Below the pieces are notes generated by a model. It did not search any database and had not been told where the DNA came from. It saw only the letters and a program-made list of their open reading frames with translations. Shown here piece by piece: positions 21,850 to 30,686 of a stretch of 37,492 nucleotides of DNA. The stretch's first letter is position 1, and the number at the start of each line of letters is the position of its first letter. Source of the stretch: an uncultured Collinsella sp. (GTDB lineage Bacteria; Actinomycetota; Coriobacteriia; Coriobacteriales; Coriobacteriaceae). The position numbers and the translations under genes are program-made. The DNA lies in assembly GCA_902475785.1 (NCBI GenBank), contig CABSAN010000017.1, forward strand, positions 1-37,492. The letters are read 5' to 3'.

Positions 21850-22725
21850 ATGAACAAGTCGAGTGTTTCTGCCGGCGTCGTTGCCGGCGTTGCTCTGGGA
21901 GCCGCGGCGCTTGGTGCAGCCGCCGTCGCTGTTCGTGCTGCCTGTCTGCAGGTTGCGCGAACCCGCAACGGGTTGGCGCGCGTAAAGCGCATGCGCGACG
22001 AGGGCGGTGACGAGGTCCGTGTGCTCGTGCAGGGCGGTGTCTACCAAAGCGCGAGCTATGTAGGCGAGCGTTGGGCGGAGCCCGTCTTTGCGTACTATCG
22101 TGCATTTGACGATGTGTTTGAGGCCGAGGACGCAATGCGTGATGCTTACGGGCATGGTATCGACCGTATGCTCATGTTGGGCGGCGGCGGGTTTGCCTAT
22201 CCCAAGTTTGCACTGTTGTTGCATGAGGGCTTGCGTATGGACGTCATTGAATATGATGCCGAGATTACGCGTCTGGCGCGCCGCTGGTTCTATTTGGAGG
22301 AGTTGGAGCGTACGGTTGGCGATCGCCTGAGGGTGATTACCGCCGAGGCGCGTTCGTACCTGGGCGTGACGAGCGTGGGACATCGTCGCTACGACGTTAT
22401 CGTGAGCGATTGCTTTGGCGGTGCCGAGCCCGTACGCGAGCTGGCGACGGTTGAGGCGTTGCGTTTGGTGCGAGGCAGCCTGAACCACGGGGGTATCTAC
22501 GTTGCCAATATCGTGAGCGCAAACGAGGGGAGCGATGTGACGTTCCTGCGCGATTGCGCTGCCACGGCACTCGAGGTATTCGTCCACGCCTGGGTGGTCC
22601 CATGCGGCGATACAGAGTTCGGCGGCGAGGAAAACTACCTGCTCATCGCCAGTGACGGCGACTATGCCTTTGCCGAAGTCGTGCCCTTCGACGCTGACTT
22701 CCTCGGCACCGTTCTTCACGACTAG
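21850..22725 (+). CDS. Spermidine-synthase-like methyltransferase-fold protein
   Basis: This is a 291-residue protein. Residues about 5-35 are an Ala/Val-rich membrane anchor. The rest is a Rossmann fold of the spermidine synthase group: RMLMLGGGGFAYPKFALL (about 106), MDVIEYDAEITRLARRWF, RLRVITAEARSYL, YDVIVSDCFGGAEPV. The polyamine synthase proton-relay Asp region (DCFGG) is there, but the N-terminal beta-barrel of true spermidine synthases is missing or replaced. AAAGGAGC before the ATG lies within the last codons of elp3, so it is coupled to elp3. A role in polyamine synthesis is possible; a methyltransferase acting with elp3 is another. Confidence 0.82.
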   Translation: MNKSSVSAGVVAGVALGAAALGAAAVAVRAACLQVARTRNGLARVKRMRDEGGDEVRVLVQGGVYQSASYVGERWAEPVFAYYRAFDDVFEAEDAMRDAYGHGIDRMLMLGGGGFAYPKFALLLHEGLRMDVIEYDAEITRLARRWFYLEELERTVGDRLRVITAEARSYLGVTSVGHRRYDVIVSDCFGGAEPVRELATVEALRLVRGSLNHGGIYVANIVSANEGSDVTFLRDCAATALEVFVHAWVVPCGDTEFGGEENYLLIASDGDYAFAEVVPFDADFLGTVLHD

Positions 22726-22754
22726 TAAGTCTCCCCGTCCCAAAAAGACTGGTT

Positions 22755-25199
22755 TTAGACGTGGTCGCGCCAGCTGAGGACGCGCTGCTTCATACCCTCG
22801 ATGTCGAGCACGCCTTCGGCAAAGCCCTTGCGCACGAGCTCTTCGGGAACGAACTCATCGTAACGATCAAAGTAAGGCACCTCGCCGGGATAGACGAGCT
22901 CGATGGGATCGAAGTCCTTCTCGGCCTCGGCGGCGAGCACCTCAAAGAACGTCTCCTCGTCGGCCTTCATCTTAAACTGCATAAAGTACGGGCGTGATGG
23001 GTCGAGTCCGCGAAGGCCAAGCTCCGCGGCACATTTAATCTTGAGCATACGTTCGAGCGCCAGAAAGGCGTAGCTGCCCAACCAGGGGAAGAGCACCCAG
23101 GTGTCGCCGCCCAGGTTGATGAGCGGCTTGGTTCCCGCGCCCGAAATCTCGGCCGTATGACGAGCCTGCGCCAAGCGGGCCCGTGCGTTACCCATAAGGT
23201 ACGGATATGCTGTGTGCTCGTTGAGCGCCTTGCGCATACGCTCGAGTACATGTGTGTTGATGTCACCGGGGCAGTCGCCAAAGTAGGCCGGCACACGGCC
23301 CTTGACCTGCGTGGCAAAGACAGTGTGGCGCTTCCAGTCCACTTCCTCGACAATCCAGCAGTGTCCGGCGATGGCGATGCGCTCACCGGGCGGGGGCGGA
23401 TTAACGATCGTGCCCAGCTCAGCCGATTCGCTCCGGACGGTAAACTCCTCGTTTTCCTGGAACACTGCGTAGAACTTAAAGTTGTTGATGATGCGCTCAC
23501 CCGCGAGGCCCACGATGAGCCCACCGCCCTCGGTGACCTGGATGTGGTCGATCTTGATGAGGTGGCGCAGCAGTATGCGATAGTCATCGGCCGAGATGCG
23601 ATGGAAATAGCTGAGTGTGAGCACGCGCTGGGCAAGCTCTGCCGGCGTGAGTTCGCCGGTTCTGGCAAGCGTCGACATGGTCTGGTGGTAGAGCAGACTG
23701 TAGGGGAGTCGATCGAGCTCGGGCGGCTCGACCCACTTTTCCTCGCGATAGAGTTGTACGAGCGCGATGCCCTGCAGGAGCTTCCACGGAATGGTCTCGG
23801 GCATCATCGTGCGCGGCTCGGGCTCTTCCTCGCGCATGACAAACCACATCTCGGGCGGAAGATCACGGCGGCCTGTGCGCCCCATGCGCTGCAAAAAGGA
23901 GCTGACGGTAAACGGTGCATCGATCTGGAACGCGCGCTCCAGACGACCGATATCAATGCCGAGCTCCAGCGTGGAGGTGGTGACGGTTGTCTGCGCCTGC
24001 TCCTCGTCGCGCATGAGCTCCTCGGCGGTCTCGCGTAGCGATGCCGAGAGGTTGCCATGATGGATAAGGAAGCGGTCGGGCTCGTGCCGGCTCTCGCAGT
24101 AGCTGCGCAGCATGGAGCATACGGCCTCTGCCTCCTCGCGCGAGTTGGCAAAGACCAGGCACTTGCGGCCGCGCGTGTGCTCGAAGATGTAGCCCATGCC
24201 GGGGTCGGCGTTGTCGGGTGCGGTGTCGGTGGGGTTGAGCAGTGCCTGTTCGGTTGCCTGCGGGATGTCGACTTCACCCTCGGGGGCTGAGGATGTGCGA
24301 CGGTCTTTGGAAGCGGCCTTGCCCCGTGCCTGCTCGCGACGTTGGCGGCGCTCCTCCTGTGTGAGCTGTCCGCTGTGGCGCATGTCTTGGGCGCCGGCGG
24401 GCAGCGCCGCAGATGCCGCCGCCTCGATGCGCTCGCACGCGAGTACTTCGGCCTCTTGAGGACCCGAGCTCTCGAATCCTCGCTGCTGCGCCTGGGGGCC
24501 CGAGTTGTAGAAGTGCTCCATGGAGATGCGCCACACGCGGCGCGGTTCTTCAAAGCGGGGGATAACGCAGTCGCGCCCCGTTCCCTGTGAGAGAAAAGCA
24601 CCCGTGCGCTCGGGGTCGCCGATGGTGGCCGAAAGGCCAATGCGTCGAGGCTGCACGCCGGCCATGCGCGAGAGCCGCTCGATAAGGCAGAGCGTTTGCC
24701 CGCCGCGGTCGCCGCGCATGAGCGAGTGGACCTCATCGATGACCACGTAGCGCAGGTCGCAAAACATGCGCGGGATTGCCATGTGCTTATGGATTAGGAG
24801 CGCTTCGAGTGACTCGGGCGTAATCTGCAAGATGCCGCTCGGTTTTTTGATGAGCTTAGCCTTGTGCGACTGCGAGACATCGCCATGCCAGTGCCAGACA
24901 GGGATATCGGCCTCTTCGCAGAGGTCGTTGAGGCGGACGAACTGATCATTGATGAGCGCTTTGAGGGGGCCGATGTAGAGGGCGCCCACGCTTGCGGGCG
25001 GGTTCTCCCAAAACTCGGTCAGGATGGGAAAGAAGGCTGCCTCGGTTTTGCCGGAAGCTGTGGATGCCGTTAGGAGCACATTGTCTTGTGTGTTAAAGAT
25101 GGCATCTGCCGCCGCAACCTGGATGGAGCGCAGACTCTCCCAATCGTGGGAGTAAATGAAATCCTGGATAAACGGGGCATATCGGTCAAAGGCGTTCAC
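22755..25199 (-). CDS. Lhr/BrxHI-like DEAD/DEAH-box helicase
   Basis: This is an 814-residue superfamily 2 helicase. Walker A is ASTASGKT (45-52), followed by PLKALINDQF, ITPESLEALL, DEVH (155-158), SATIGD (190), TTSTLELGIDIG and QRMGRTGRRD. The Q-like start (FIYSHDWESLRSIQVAAADAI) and the long C-terminal region after domain 2 fit the Lhr-like group that includes BrxHI. A Gln/Arg/Ala-rich insert (about 250-330) divides the two RecA domains. GTG 25199 with GAGAGGAGG is chosen over the longer frame to 25241. It is third in line after the TerB-domain and BrxD-like genes, separated from the latter by 116 bp that includes a hairpin. Confidence 0.88.
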   Translation of the reverse strand: MNAFDRYAPFIQDFIYSHDWESLRSIQVAAADAIFNTQDNVLLTASTASGKTEAAFFPILTEFWENPPASVGALYIGPLKALINDQFVRLNDLCEEADIPVWHWHGDVSQSHKAKLIKKPSGILQITPESLEALLIHKHMAIPRMFCDLRYVVIDEVHSLMRGDRGGQTLCLIERLSRMAGVQPRRIGLSATIGDPERTGAFLSQGTGRDCVIPRFEEPRRVWRISMEHFYNSGPQAQQRGFESSGPQEAEVLACERIEAAASAALPAGAQDMRHSGQLTQEERRQRREQARGKAASKDRRTSSAPEGEVDIPQATEQALLNPTDTAPDNADPGMGYIFEHTRGRKCLVFANSREEAEAVCSMLRSYCESRHEPDRFLIHHGNLSASLRETAEELMRDEEQAQTTVTTSTLELGIDIGRLERAFQIDAPFTVSSFLQRMGRTGRRDLPPEMWFVMREEEPEPRTMMPETIPWKLLQGIALVQLYREEKWVEPPELDRLPYSLLYHQTMSTLARTGELTPAELAQRVLTLSYFHRISADDYRILLRHLIKIDHIQVTEGGGLIVGLAGERIINNFKFYAVFQENEEFTVRSESAELGTIVNPPPPGERIAIAGHCWIVEEVDWKRHTVFATQVKGRVPAYFGDCPGDINTHVLERMRKALNEHTAYPYLMGNARARLAQARHTAEISGAGTKPLINLGGDTWVLFPWLGSYAFLALERMLKIKCAAELGLRGLDPSRPYFMQFKMKADEETFFEVLAAEAEKDFDPIELVYPGEVPYFDRYDEFVPEELVRKGFAEGVLDIEGMKQRVLSWRDHV

Positions 25200-25280
25200 G
25201 GGGCCTCCTCTCAAAAACGAATCTCTCAACGCGGCTGGCAACGGCTTGCTGCATTACTGCTTCAACGCTTGCCCAGATAA

Positions 25281-25317
25281 AACCTGCCAAAATAAACCTG
25301 TCCCTTTTTGGTAGGTT
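25281..25317 (-). repeat. GGGACAGG-loop hairpin between BrxD-like and helicase genes
   Basis: Read on the minus strand: AACCTACCAAAA-AGGGACAGGTTTA-TTTTGGCAGGTT, a 12-bp stem with one mismatch, then TTTATC. It starts on the stop codon of the BrxD-like gene and could act as a partial terminator that lowers helicase expression. It matches the plan of the hairpin at 11170-11206. Confidence 0.6.
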
Positions 25318-26620
25318 AGATGGTGAATTCGGCGAAGTTGCGGTCGTCGTCTGCGGTGCCGGTGTCGTCTGTTGCAGCTGCCGGCGCCAGCGCGTCGCCA
25401 CCGACGCTTTGCAGCAACTCGGCCACATTTGCATCGGGGTTCTGACACAGGATATCGAGCAGCTCGATAAAGTCGCGGATGACCTCACGCGGCGTCAAAT
25501 GCGTATCGGCTCCCACGCGGCCGAACTCAATCTTGAGAAAGTCCACCAAGTCGTTCTCGGTAAGCGTGGGCGTCCAGCCAAAGTAGCCGGCATGGATCTG
25601 CATGAGCTTTTCGATGAGCACCAGCAGCTCCTCGTAGGTGAGCGGTTGCAGGCGGATGATGGGCGCGAGCATGTCTTTGAGATCATCGCGCGCAAAACGG
25701 CCTTGAGCGAGACGGCTGCGCAGGGCCTCGTAGGAAAAGACGCCGCGGCGGCGGTCTTCGATGGAGGTTGGCGTGCCGCCCATGATCATGCCCAGGTACT
25801 GTGCTTTACCCTGGAGCGTGTCGTTGTACATGGTCAGGATCTTCTCGTAGTTGTATTGGCGCGTGATGGCGTTGGGAATCTTATACAGATTCACAAGTTC
25901 GTCGATGAGCACCAGCATGCCCTTGTATCCGCTGCAGACCAAAAAGCGCGCAATGAGCTTAACGTAGTCGTACCAGTCGTCGTCGCTGATGATGGTCGAG
26001 GAGCCCAATTCGGCGCGCGCCTCACTCTTGGTGCGGTATTCGCCGCGAATCCATTTGGTCACGCGGCTCATAGCTTCTTCGTCACCCTCCGTGACGGCCG
26101 CGCGGTAGCGGCGGAGCATGCGGACAAAGTCAAAGCCGTGGACCATCTCTTCGAGTGGAGCGAGTTGGGCATTAACGGCAGACTCATCGGCGTCGGCACA
26201 CGAGGCGACCCAGCGATCCAGGATAAGGTTGAGCGCGCCGCCCTCGGGGCGCGTCTTGGTCGATATGTTGCGGATGAGCTCGCGATAGGTGGCGAGGCCC
26301 TGGCCCTGGCCGCCCTGTAGGCGGCGCTCAGGGGAAAGGTCGGCATCGGCGACCACAAAGCCCTCGCCCATGGCATGCGTTCGGATGGTCTGGAGCAAAA
26401 AGCTCTTGCCGGCGCCGTAGCGACCGACTAGGAAACGGAAGCTTGCGCCGCCATCGGCGATGAGGCTCAGGTCGGTGAGCAGAGCACGGATCTCGACCTC
26501 TCGTCCCACGGTGATGTAGGGAAGGCCGATGCGCGGGACAACACCGCCCTTGAGCGAGTTGAGAATGACGGCGGCGACGCGCTTGGGCACGCGGGGTGCT
26601 GCGGGTGCGGTATCACTCAT
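25316..26620 (-). CDS. BrxD-like P-loop ATPase (DUF2791/BREX ATP-binding type)
   Basis: This is a 434-residue AAA-like ATPase. Walker A is GRYGAGKS (66-73) in the context RFLVGRYGAGKSFLLQTIR, and Walker B MLVLIDELVNLYK (235-247); the family signature YITVGREVEIRALLTDL precedes them and GMIMGGTPTSIEDRRRGVFSYEALRSRL follows Walker B. This set marks the BREX ATP-binding family to which BrxD belongs; in type 2 BREX it is paired with the helicase BrxHI, as here. The start ATG overlaps the stop of the TerB-domain gene by 8 nt (ATGAGTGA), so translation is coupled. No PglZ, methylase or other BREX gene is in the window. Confidence 0.85.
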   Translation of the reverse strand: MSDTAPAAPRVPKRVAAVILNSLKGGVVPRIGLPYITVGREVEIRALLTDLSLIADGGASFRFLVGRYGAGKSFLLQTIRTHAMGEGFVVADADLSPERRLQGGQGQGLATYRELIRNISTKTRPEGGALNLILDRWVASCADADESAVNAQLAPLEEMVHGFDFVRMLRRYRAAVTEGDEEAMSRVTKWIRGEYRTKSEARAELGSSTIISDDDWYDYVKLIARFLVCSGYKGMLVLIDELVNLYKIPNAITRQYNYEKILTMYNDTLQGKAQYLGMIMGGTPTSIEDRRRGVFSYEALRSRLAQGRFARDDLKDMLAPIIRLQPLTYEELLVLIEKLMQIHAGYFGWTPTLTENDLVDFLKIEFGRVGADTHLTPREVIRDFIELLDILCQNPDANVAELLQSVGGDALAPAAATDDTGTADDDRNFAEFTI

Positions 26621-28358
26621 GGTCTAGGTATCCTCTCACGTCTGCTTCGTAGTCCTCGATAATTTGCGGTCCTTCTGAGCCAAATTCAATAACGGTGTCG
26701 CCCACCAGGTCAAAGAGCGCTTCGTTGATGCTGTCGACGAGCATGTCCTCACTCTTGCCCGACTGTGCCACCGCCGATGCCGTCTGCGCTGCGTTTTGCT
26801 CGAGTAGTGCTCGAAGATAAGCGTCTGCGGCGGAATCGAGTGCGGACGCGGTGTCGGCGGGCGTGGGCGCTGGTGCGAGGAGCGGGGCTACGACGCCAAA
26901 CTGCTCGGTGGAGATGGTTGGCTCGCTAGCCTCGTCCTGCTGCATGGCCGTCGCGACTGGTTCGGCGATCGTGTCGGCCACGGGCTCGGCTTTCCGTCGT
27001 TCGGCTACTGCCACCTCGGCATCCGCAAACGTGCCGTCCTCGCGCTCCTCGTCGATCAAAAGCGCCTCGCGCGTTTGTGCGGCGGCGCTCCGAATGTGCC
27101 CCAGCTGGCTCAGGTCGATATCGATCTTGACGGGCTGGTACGCGGCATCCCATGAAAGCCATGCCGTGATCTCGTCATCGATAATCTTAGCTAGATATTT
27201 GGGGACCTTCTCTTCCTTAAGGGGATGGCCGGGATCCAGTGCCAAGCGCAGGCGCTGATCACAAGCACGCATCATCTCACCGAGCTTGCTGCTTTTTTGT
27301 CTGCTGCCGTGGATGCGCATGCATTCCCAAAAGCCATTTTGGCAGCGGTAGATGTGAATGGGGTCCAGGCGATATTCACAGTCCTCGTGGCGCTCGGGCG
27401 CAAAGAACACGGCCGAGGCAAACATGGTGTAGGGCATGGCCGTCTCCTCCCCAAACAAGCTCGCTACGATGCCGGTCTTTCGGTGCGTGTCATAGTAACG
27501 CGCCATACGGACATACACGGCGCATGCCACGTGGCGCAGGTCGCGATGGTGGGAACGGTCGAGCCGTGAGTTATTCAGGTTGTACGTCGAGAGTGCGTCG
27601 ATGGCAGCCATGAGCCGCTCCTCATGCGCCTCATCGGGCGGAAGGGGAAGCGTGGGCTCGGAGGTCTTGCGACGCTTGAGGGTCTGGCCGGACGGTGCCG
27701 GTGCTGGTACAAGGTCTCGCGCCGCGCGTCGCAGTTCAATAAGGGCGTTATCGAACATGACGGTTTTAGAGTCGCGAAGCAGCTTGGGGTCGAGCTCATG
27801 GAACACGGCATAGTCCTGCAACCACACACGTGCGAACCGGTCGATGCCGGGTTCAAAGGCGCGATAGGCATCCCAAAATGCCTTGATCTTGTCATAGCCG
27901 TCCCGCGGATTGTCGACGCCAATGCCGCAAATCAGCTCATAGAGATACAGAAAGGCAAAGGACGTAGACGTTTCCTCGACGGTTCCGCGACGCACTTGGG
28001 CACGCCAGGTAAAGTAGCCGCGCAACTGTCGATCGCTCATGGCATTGTAGGTGGGAAAGTACGACTTAAAGGTGCCGTTGTAGGGGCAGTCGTCCTCAAA
28101 GTCGGCCATCAGCAGGCCTTGGCGGTAGAAAAGCTCGGCTTCCGAAAGCCAGCGACCCGCGCCGCCTTTGGGGTCATCCTGCCAGCGCGATATCTCGCGC
28201 ATCTTGCGGTACTGGTCGGGGAGGAAGTTCTGCATCTGACGACCGGTCTTGAGAATCGGCTCGTCAGCATAGATTTCGTTTGAGAAGCGGGCGGACTGAT
28301 GGGTCCGGGCCTCGGCCATAATGCGCTCGATGAGCATCTTGACGTCCTGGTCGGCCAC
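26613..28358 (-). CDS. TerB-N/TerB-C domain protein
   Basis: This is a 581-residue protein. The first half (about 20-230; SRWQDDPKGGAGRWLSEAELFYRQGLLMADFEDD, YFPTYNAMSDRQLRGYFTWRAQVRRG, FAFLYLYELICGIG) is the TerB-N domain. The last ~60 residues (VDSINEALFDLVGDTVIEFG...IIEDYEADV) match TerB-C. Between them lies a helical middle (about 260-430) and an Ala/Glu/Pro-rich linker (about 445-510). TerB-N/C proteins were linked by comparative genomics to stress and phage-defence operons with ATPases and helicases. GTG 28358 follows GGAGAGGAG. It is the first gene of the trio, and an extended -10 lies ~40 bp upstream. Confidence 0.85.
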   Translation of the reverse strand: MADQDVKMLIERIMAEARTHQSARFSNEIYADEPILKTGRQMQNFLPDQYRKMREISRWQDDPKGGAGRWLSEAELFYRQGLLMADFEDDCPYNGTFKSYFPTYNAMSDRQLRGYFTWRAQVRRGTVEETSTSFAFLYLYELICGIGVDNPRDGYDKIKAFWDAYRAFEPGIDRFARVWLQDYAVFHELDPKLLRDSKTVMFDNALIELRRAARDLVPAPAPSGQTLKRRKTSEPTLPLPPDEAHEERLMAAIDALSTYNLNNSRLDRSHHRDLRHVACAVYVRMARYYDTHRKTGIVASLFGEETAMPYTMFASAVFFAPERHEDCEYRLDPIHIYRCQNGFWECMRIHGSRQKSSKLGEMMRACDQRLRLALDPGHPLKEEKVPKYLAKIIDDEITAWLSWDAAYQPVKIDIDLSQLGHIRSAAAQTREALLIDEEREDGTFADAEVAVAERRKAEPVADTIAEPVATAMQQDEASEPTISTEQFGVVAPLLAPAPTPADTASALDSAADAYLRALLEQNAAQTASAVAQSGKSEDMLVDSINEALFDLVGDTVIEFGSEGPQIIEDYEADVRGYLDHE

Positions 28359-28397
28359 CGCCCTCTCCTCTCCCTATATGGTGTCGGTGACCTCATA

Positions 28398-28406
28398 TCA
28401 TAGCAC
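28398..28406 (-). promoter_or_regulatory. Possible extended -10 of the TerB/BrxD/helicase operon
   Basis: TGCTATGAT on the minus strand, 40 bp before the GTG start, fits an extended -10 box. No good -35 is seen. Confidence 0.25.
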
Positions 28407-28446
28407 AGCATCAAACAGGTGTTCGAGATAGCACTATGCAGATAGT

Positions 28447-29163
28447 TTAGAACAGGAGGGCGTAGACGACCGCCACGACGACGGAGGGGAGCATGTTGGC
28501 CGTGCGGAAGGTCTGAGGTCGAATAAGGTTAACGCCAACACAGAAGATGAGCATGGAGCCCACAAGCGAAAGGCTGTCGAGGGCTGCGGTGGTCATGATG
28601 GGGGAGAGTGCGCCGGCAAAAAGCGTGATCGTGCCCTGGAATACGGCAACGGGCAGGGCCGAGAAGATGCAGCCGCGGCCAAGCGAGGCCGTCATGGTGC
28701 AGACGATGATGCAGTCCAGCGCGCCCTTCAGGGCAAGCGTGGACCAGTCGCCGAGCAGACCGTCCTGAATCGATCCTACGATGGCCATGGCGCCGATACA
28801 CACGGTGAGCGATGTCGAGACAAAGGCATTGGTGAACTCGTTGTCACCCTCGCTGCCGGTTTTGCGCTTGAGCCATTCGCCGAGGTTCTCGATGGCGGCC
28901 TCCAGGTTGATGGCCTCGCCGATGAGCGAACCAAGGGCAAATGAGACGATAAGCATGGTAGTGCCGGTGGTCGCCAACGCCTCTCCATCGATAACGAGCA
29001 TCTTTTGCATGGTGCCGCCCAGGCCGATAAACAGAACGCACAGCCCCGACGCCTTCATGAGCGTGTCTTGGATGCGGGGCGTAATGAAGCGCCCACCCAT
29101 GAGGCCCAGCAGACCGCCCGCGATCAAAAGCGCGACGTTGATGATCGTTCCTAAACCCGGCAT
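28447..29163 (-). CDS. DUF554 integral membrane protein
   Basis: This is a 238-residue, mostly hydrophobic protein with about six or seven membrane helices. DUF554 signatures are MPGLGTIINVALLIAGGLLG at the start, CVLFIGLGGTMQKML, TMLIVSFALGSLIGEAINLE, FVSTSLTVCIGAMAIVGSIQDGLLGD and MLIFCVGVNLI. It is a putative transporter with unknown substrate. ATG 29163 has AGGAGGG at ideal spacing, so the longer frame to 29187 is not used. It lies 88 bp upstream of the TerB operon on the same strand. Confidence 0.92.
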   Translation of the reverse strand: MPGLGTIINVALLIAGGLLGLMGGRFITPRIQDTLMKASGLCVLFIGLGGTMQKMLVIDGEALATTGTTMLIVSFALGSLIGEAINLEAAIENLGEWLKRKTGSEGDNEFTNAFVSTSLTVCIGAMAIVGSIQDGLLGDWSTLALKGALDCIIVCTMTASLGRGCIFSALPVAVFQGTITLFAGALSPIMTTAALDSLSLVGSMLIFCVGVNLIRPQTFRTANMLPSVVVAVVYALLF

Positions 29164-29252
29164 GAACCCTCCTGTAATTGATGCCAACGCGGCAATCGTA
29201 ACAGAACGGGGAGGGGAGCGCTCAGTGTCCGAGCCAAGCGGCGGTTAGCGGC

Positions 29253-30647
29253 CTAGGACAGGACGGGGCTAAAGTCGAAGCGCAGCGTCATGAGGTGCTG
29301 TGGGGACTCGATGGCCGCGGCAATGATGTCGGCATCTCGTGCGCGATCGAACCCTTCAAGTTCCATTTGATAGGGGAAGTCTTCTTGGATACCGATGCGA
29401 CGAGGAACCAAAAGCTTGGTTCCATCGAATTCTTCGGTTCGCGTTCCGTCTGCTGCAACGGAATAAAGGTGCAACTTGGCGGTCGTTGTGGCATCAAGTG
29501 CCGAGATGGCTTGGATGTCGTTCGATGCGCTCCTTGCTCCCACTGCTGTAAGTGCCGTAGGCGCGACGACTTCACCCGAAGGCAAAAAGACGAGCTCGAC
29601 GGTATTGGGGAATGCGATGAGGATATTTTTGCGGCGGGGCGCATTGGCAGCGACTGGCTCAATGCTTGCGGCATCGACGGTTTCCGTGTGGTCGAGCGCG
29701 ACCATCATGCAACAGTTGCCTTCGTCGACATCTGGGGGAGCGGCAAATTCCAGGCCGTCTTTCGGTTGGGGATCGCCTAGTTCGGTGGCGGTGCCGCCTG
29801 GCTTCTCGAGAGGAGCCGCAGCGTTGTCTTCTGATGATGCATCGTCAACATGTGCCGGTGCGTCTGCGACCTCGTCTTTGGGGGATTTGTCATTATCGCC
29901 AGATATAGGAGCAGCAATCCCGACGGACCCCACTCCGTGCCATGTCATTTGGAGCAGCGCCGGATCGGCGAGAATGCGATGCACGCCTTGCGCCTGGGTG
30001 TCGATATTGATGGGGGCGGGTTCTGATCCGCGCGTGAGGTTAAGCGAGCCCTTCTGTCCATTGCTTTGAGCTTCTTGGTCATCCGCGTCGCCAGCGTAGA
30101 ACAGCAAAGGCGCATCTCCCGTTGCGATGGCTTCGGTGTCCGCCTTGGTCAGTCGCAGCGATGCCGTAAAGGAGATGATGGGCTGCGCGCCATCGACATT
30201 CGAGGGAACGCAGCCCAGACATACACCCCCTCCTTCTTCTTCATAGGCTGCGCTGTCGAAGACGACCTTCGCCCCGTTCGCCGAGTCATCGACCGAGTCA
30301 ATATCGATGCGTAGCTCTAGGTCGCATGGGTCGCCATCGGCGTCGACTGCAGCCGATTTCCATGTGCAGATGGCATAACCTGTCTGGGGGCCGTTCTCCT
30401 TGTCCGGTCGCTTGATATCCACGACTATCGAGTCGACCGTATTGCGGTGAAGGCATCCCGAGGTTCGGACCGTGGCGCGTGCGAGCGAAAAACGTTGGCA
30501 GGCGACGATACCCGACGAATTCGCCACGGGGTTCAGAGCTTGCGGTAAGGAGTTTGCCGTGGCGGGCGTCGCCCAAGCGGCGAGAGGCGTACCGCTTACC
30601 AGTGCGCTGCAGAGCGCGGCGACGGGCAAAAGGTTTTTGGGTGCCAT
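29253..30647 (-). CDS. Secreted protein of unknown function
   Basis: This 464-residue protein has a signal peptide (about 1-32; LLPVAALCSALVSGTPLAAWATPA). The mature part is rich in Asp, Ala and Thr with several cysteines (CQRFSLA, GCLH, CTWK, CDLELR, VCLGC, NCCMMVALD) that probably form disulfides. A Pro/Asp/Glu-rich linker lies near 245-300. There is no anchor, membrane helix or known catalytic motif. It is the last gene of a minus-strand run of five secreted or membrane proteins, with AGGAG just before the ATG. It may be an accessory of the surface structure encoded upstream. Confidence 0.8.
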   Translation of the reverse strand: MAPKNLLPVAALCSALVSGTPLAAWATPATANSLPQALNPVANSSGIVACQRFSLARATVRTSGCLHRNTVDSIVVDIKRPDKENGPQTGYAICTWKSAAVDADGDPCDLELRIDIDSVDDSANGAKVVFDSAAYEEEGGGVCLGCVPSNVDGAQPIISFTASLRLTKADTEAIATGDAPLLFYAGDADDQEAQSNGQKGSLNLTRGSEPAPINIDTQAQGVHRILADPALLQMTWHGVGSVGIAAPISGDNDKSPKDEVADAPAHVDDASSEDNAAAPLEKPGGTATELGDPQPKDGLEFAAPPDVDEGNCCMMVALDHTETVDAASIEPVAANAPRRKNILIAFPNTVELVFLPSGEVVAPTALTAVGARSASNDIQAISALDATTTAKLHLYSVAADGTRTEEFDGTKLLVPRRIGIQEDFPYQMELEGFDRARDADIIAAAIESPQHLMTLRFDFSPVLS

Positions 30648-30686
30648 GGTTCTCCTATCTATTCCGCGTACTCCGGTTATGCTTGG

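Noticed and set aside
19738..22743. A 1001-codon open frame antisense to elp3 and the spermidine-synthase-like gene
   Set aside because: It mirrors the GC-rich codons of two well-recognised genes; its translation is low-complexity (Arg/His/Ala-rich) with no motif and no ribosome site.
22755..28358. Complete BREX or DISARM system
   Set aside because: Only the BrxD-like and BrxHI-like proteins are present; there is no PglZ, PglX/methylase, BrxC or BrxL in the window.
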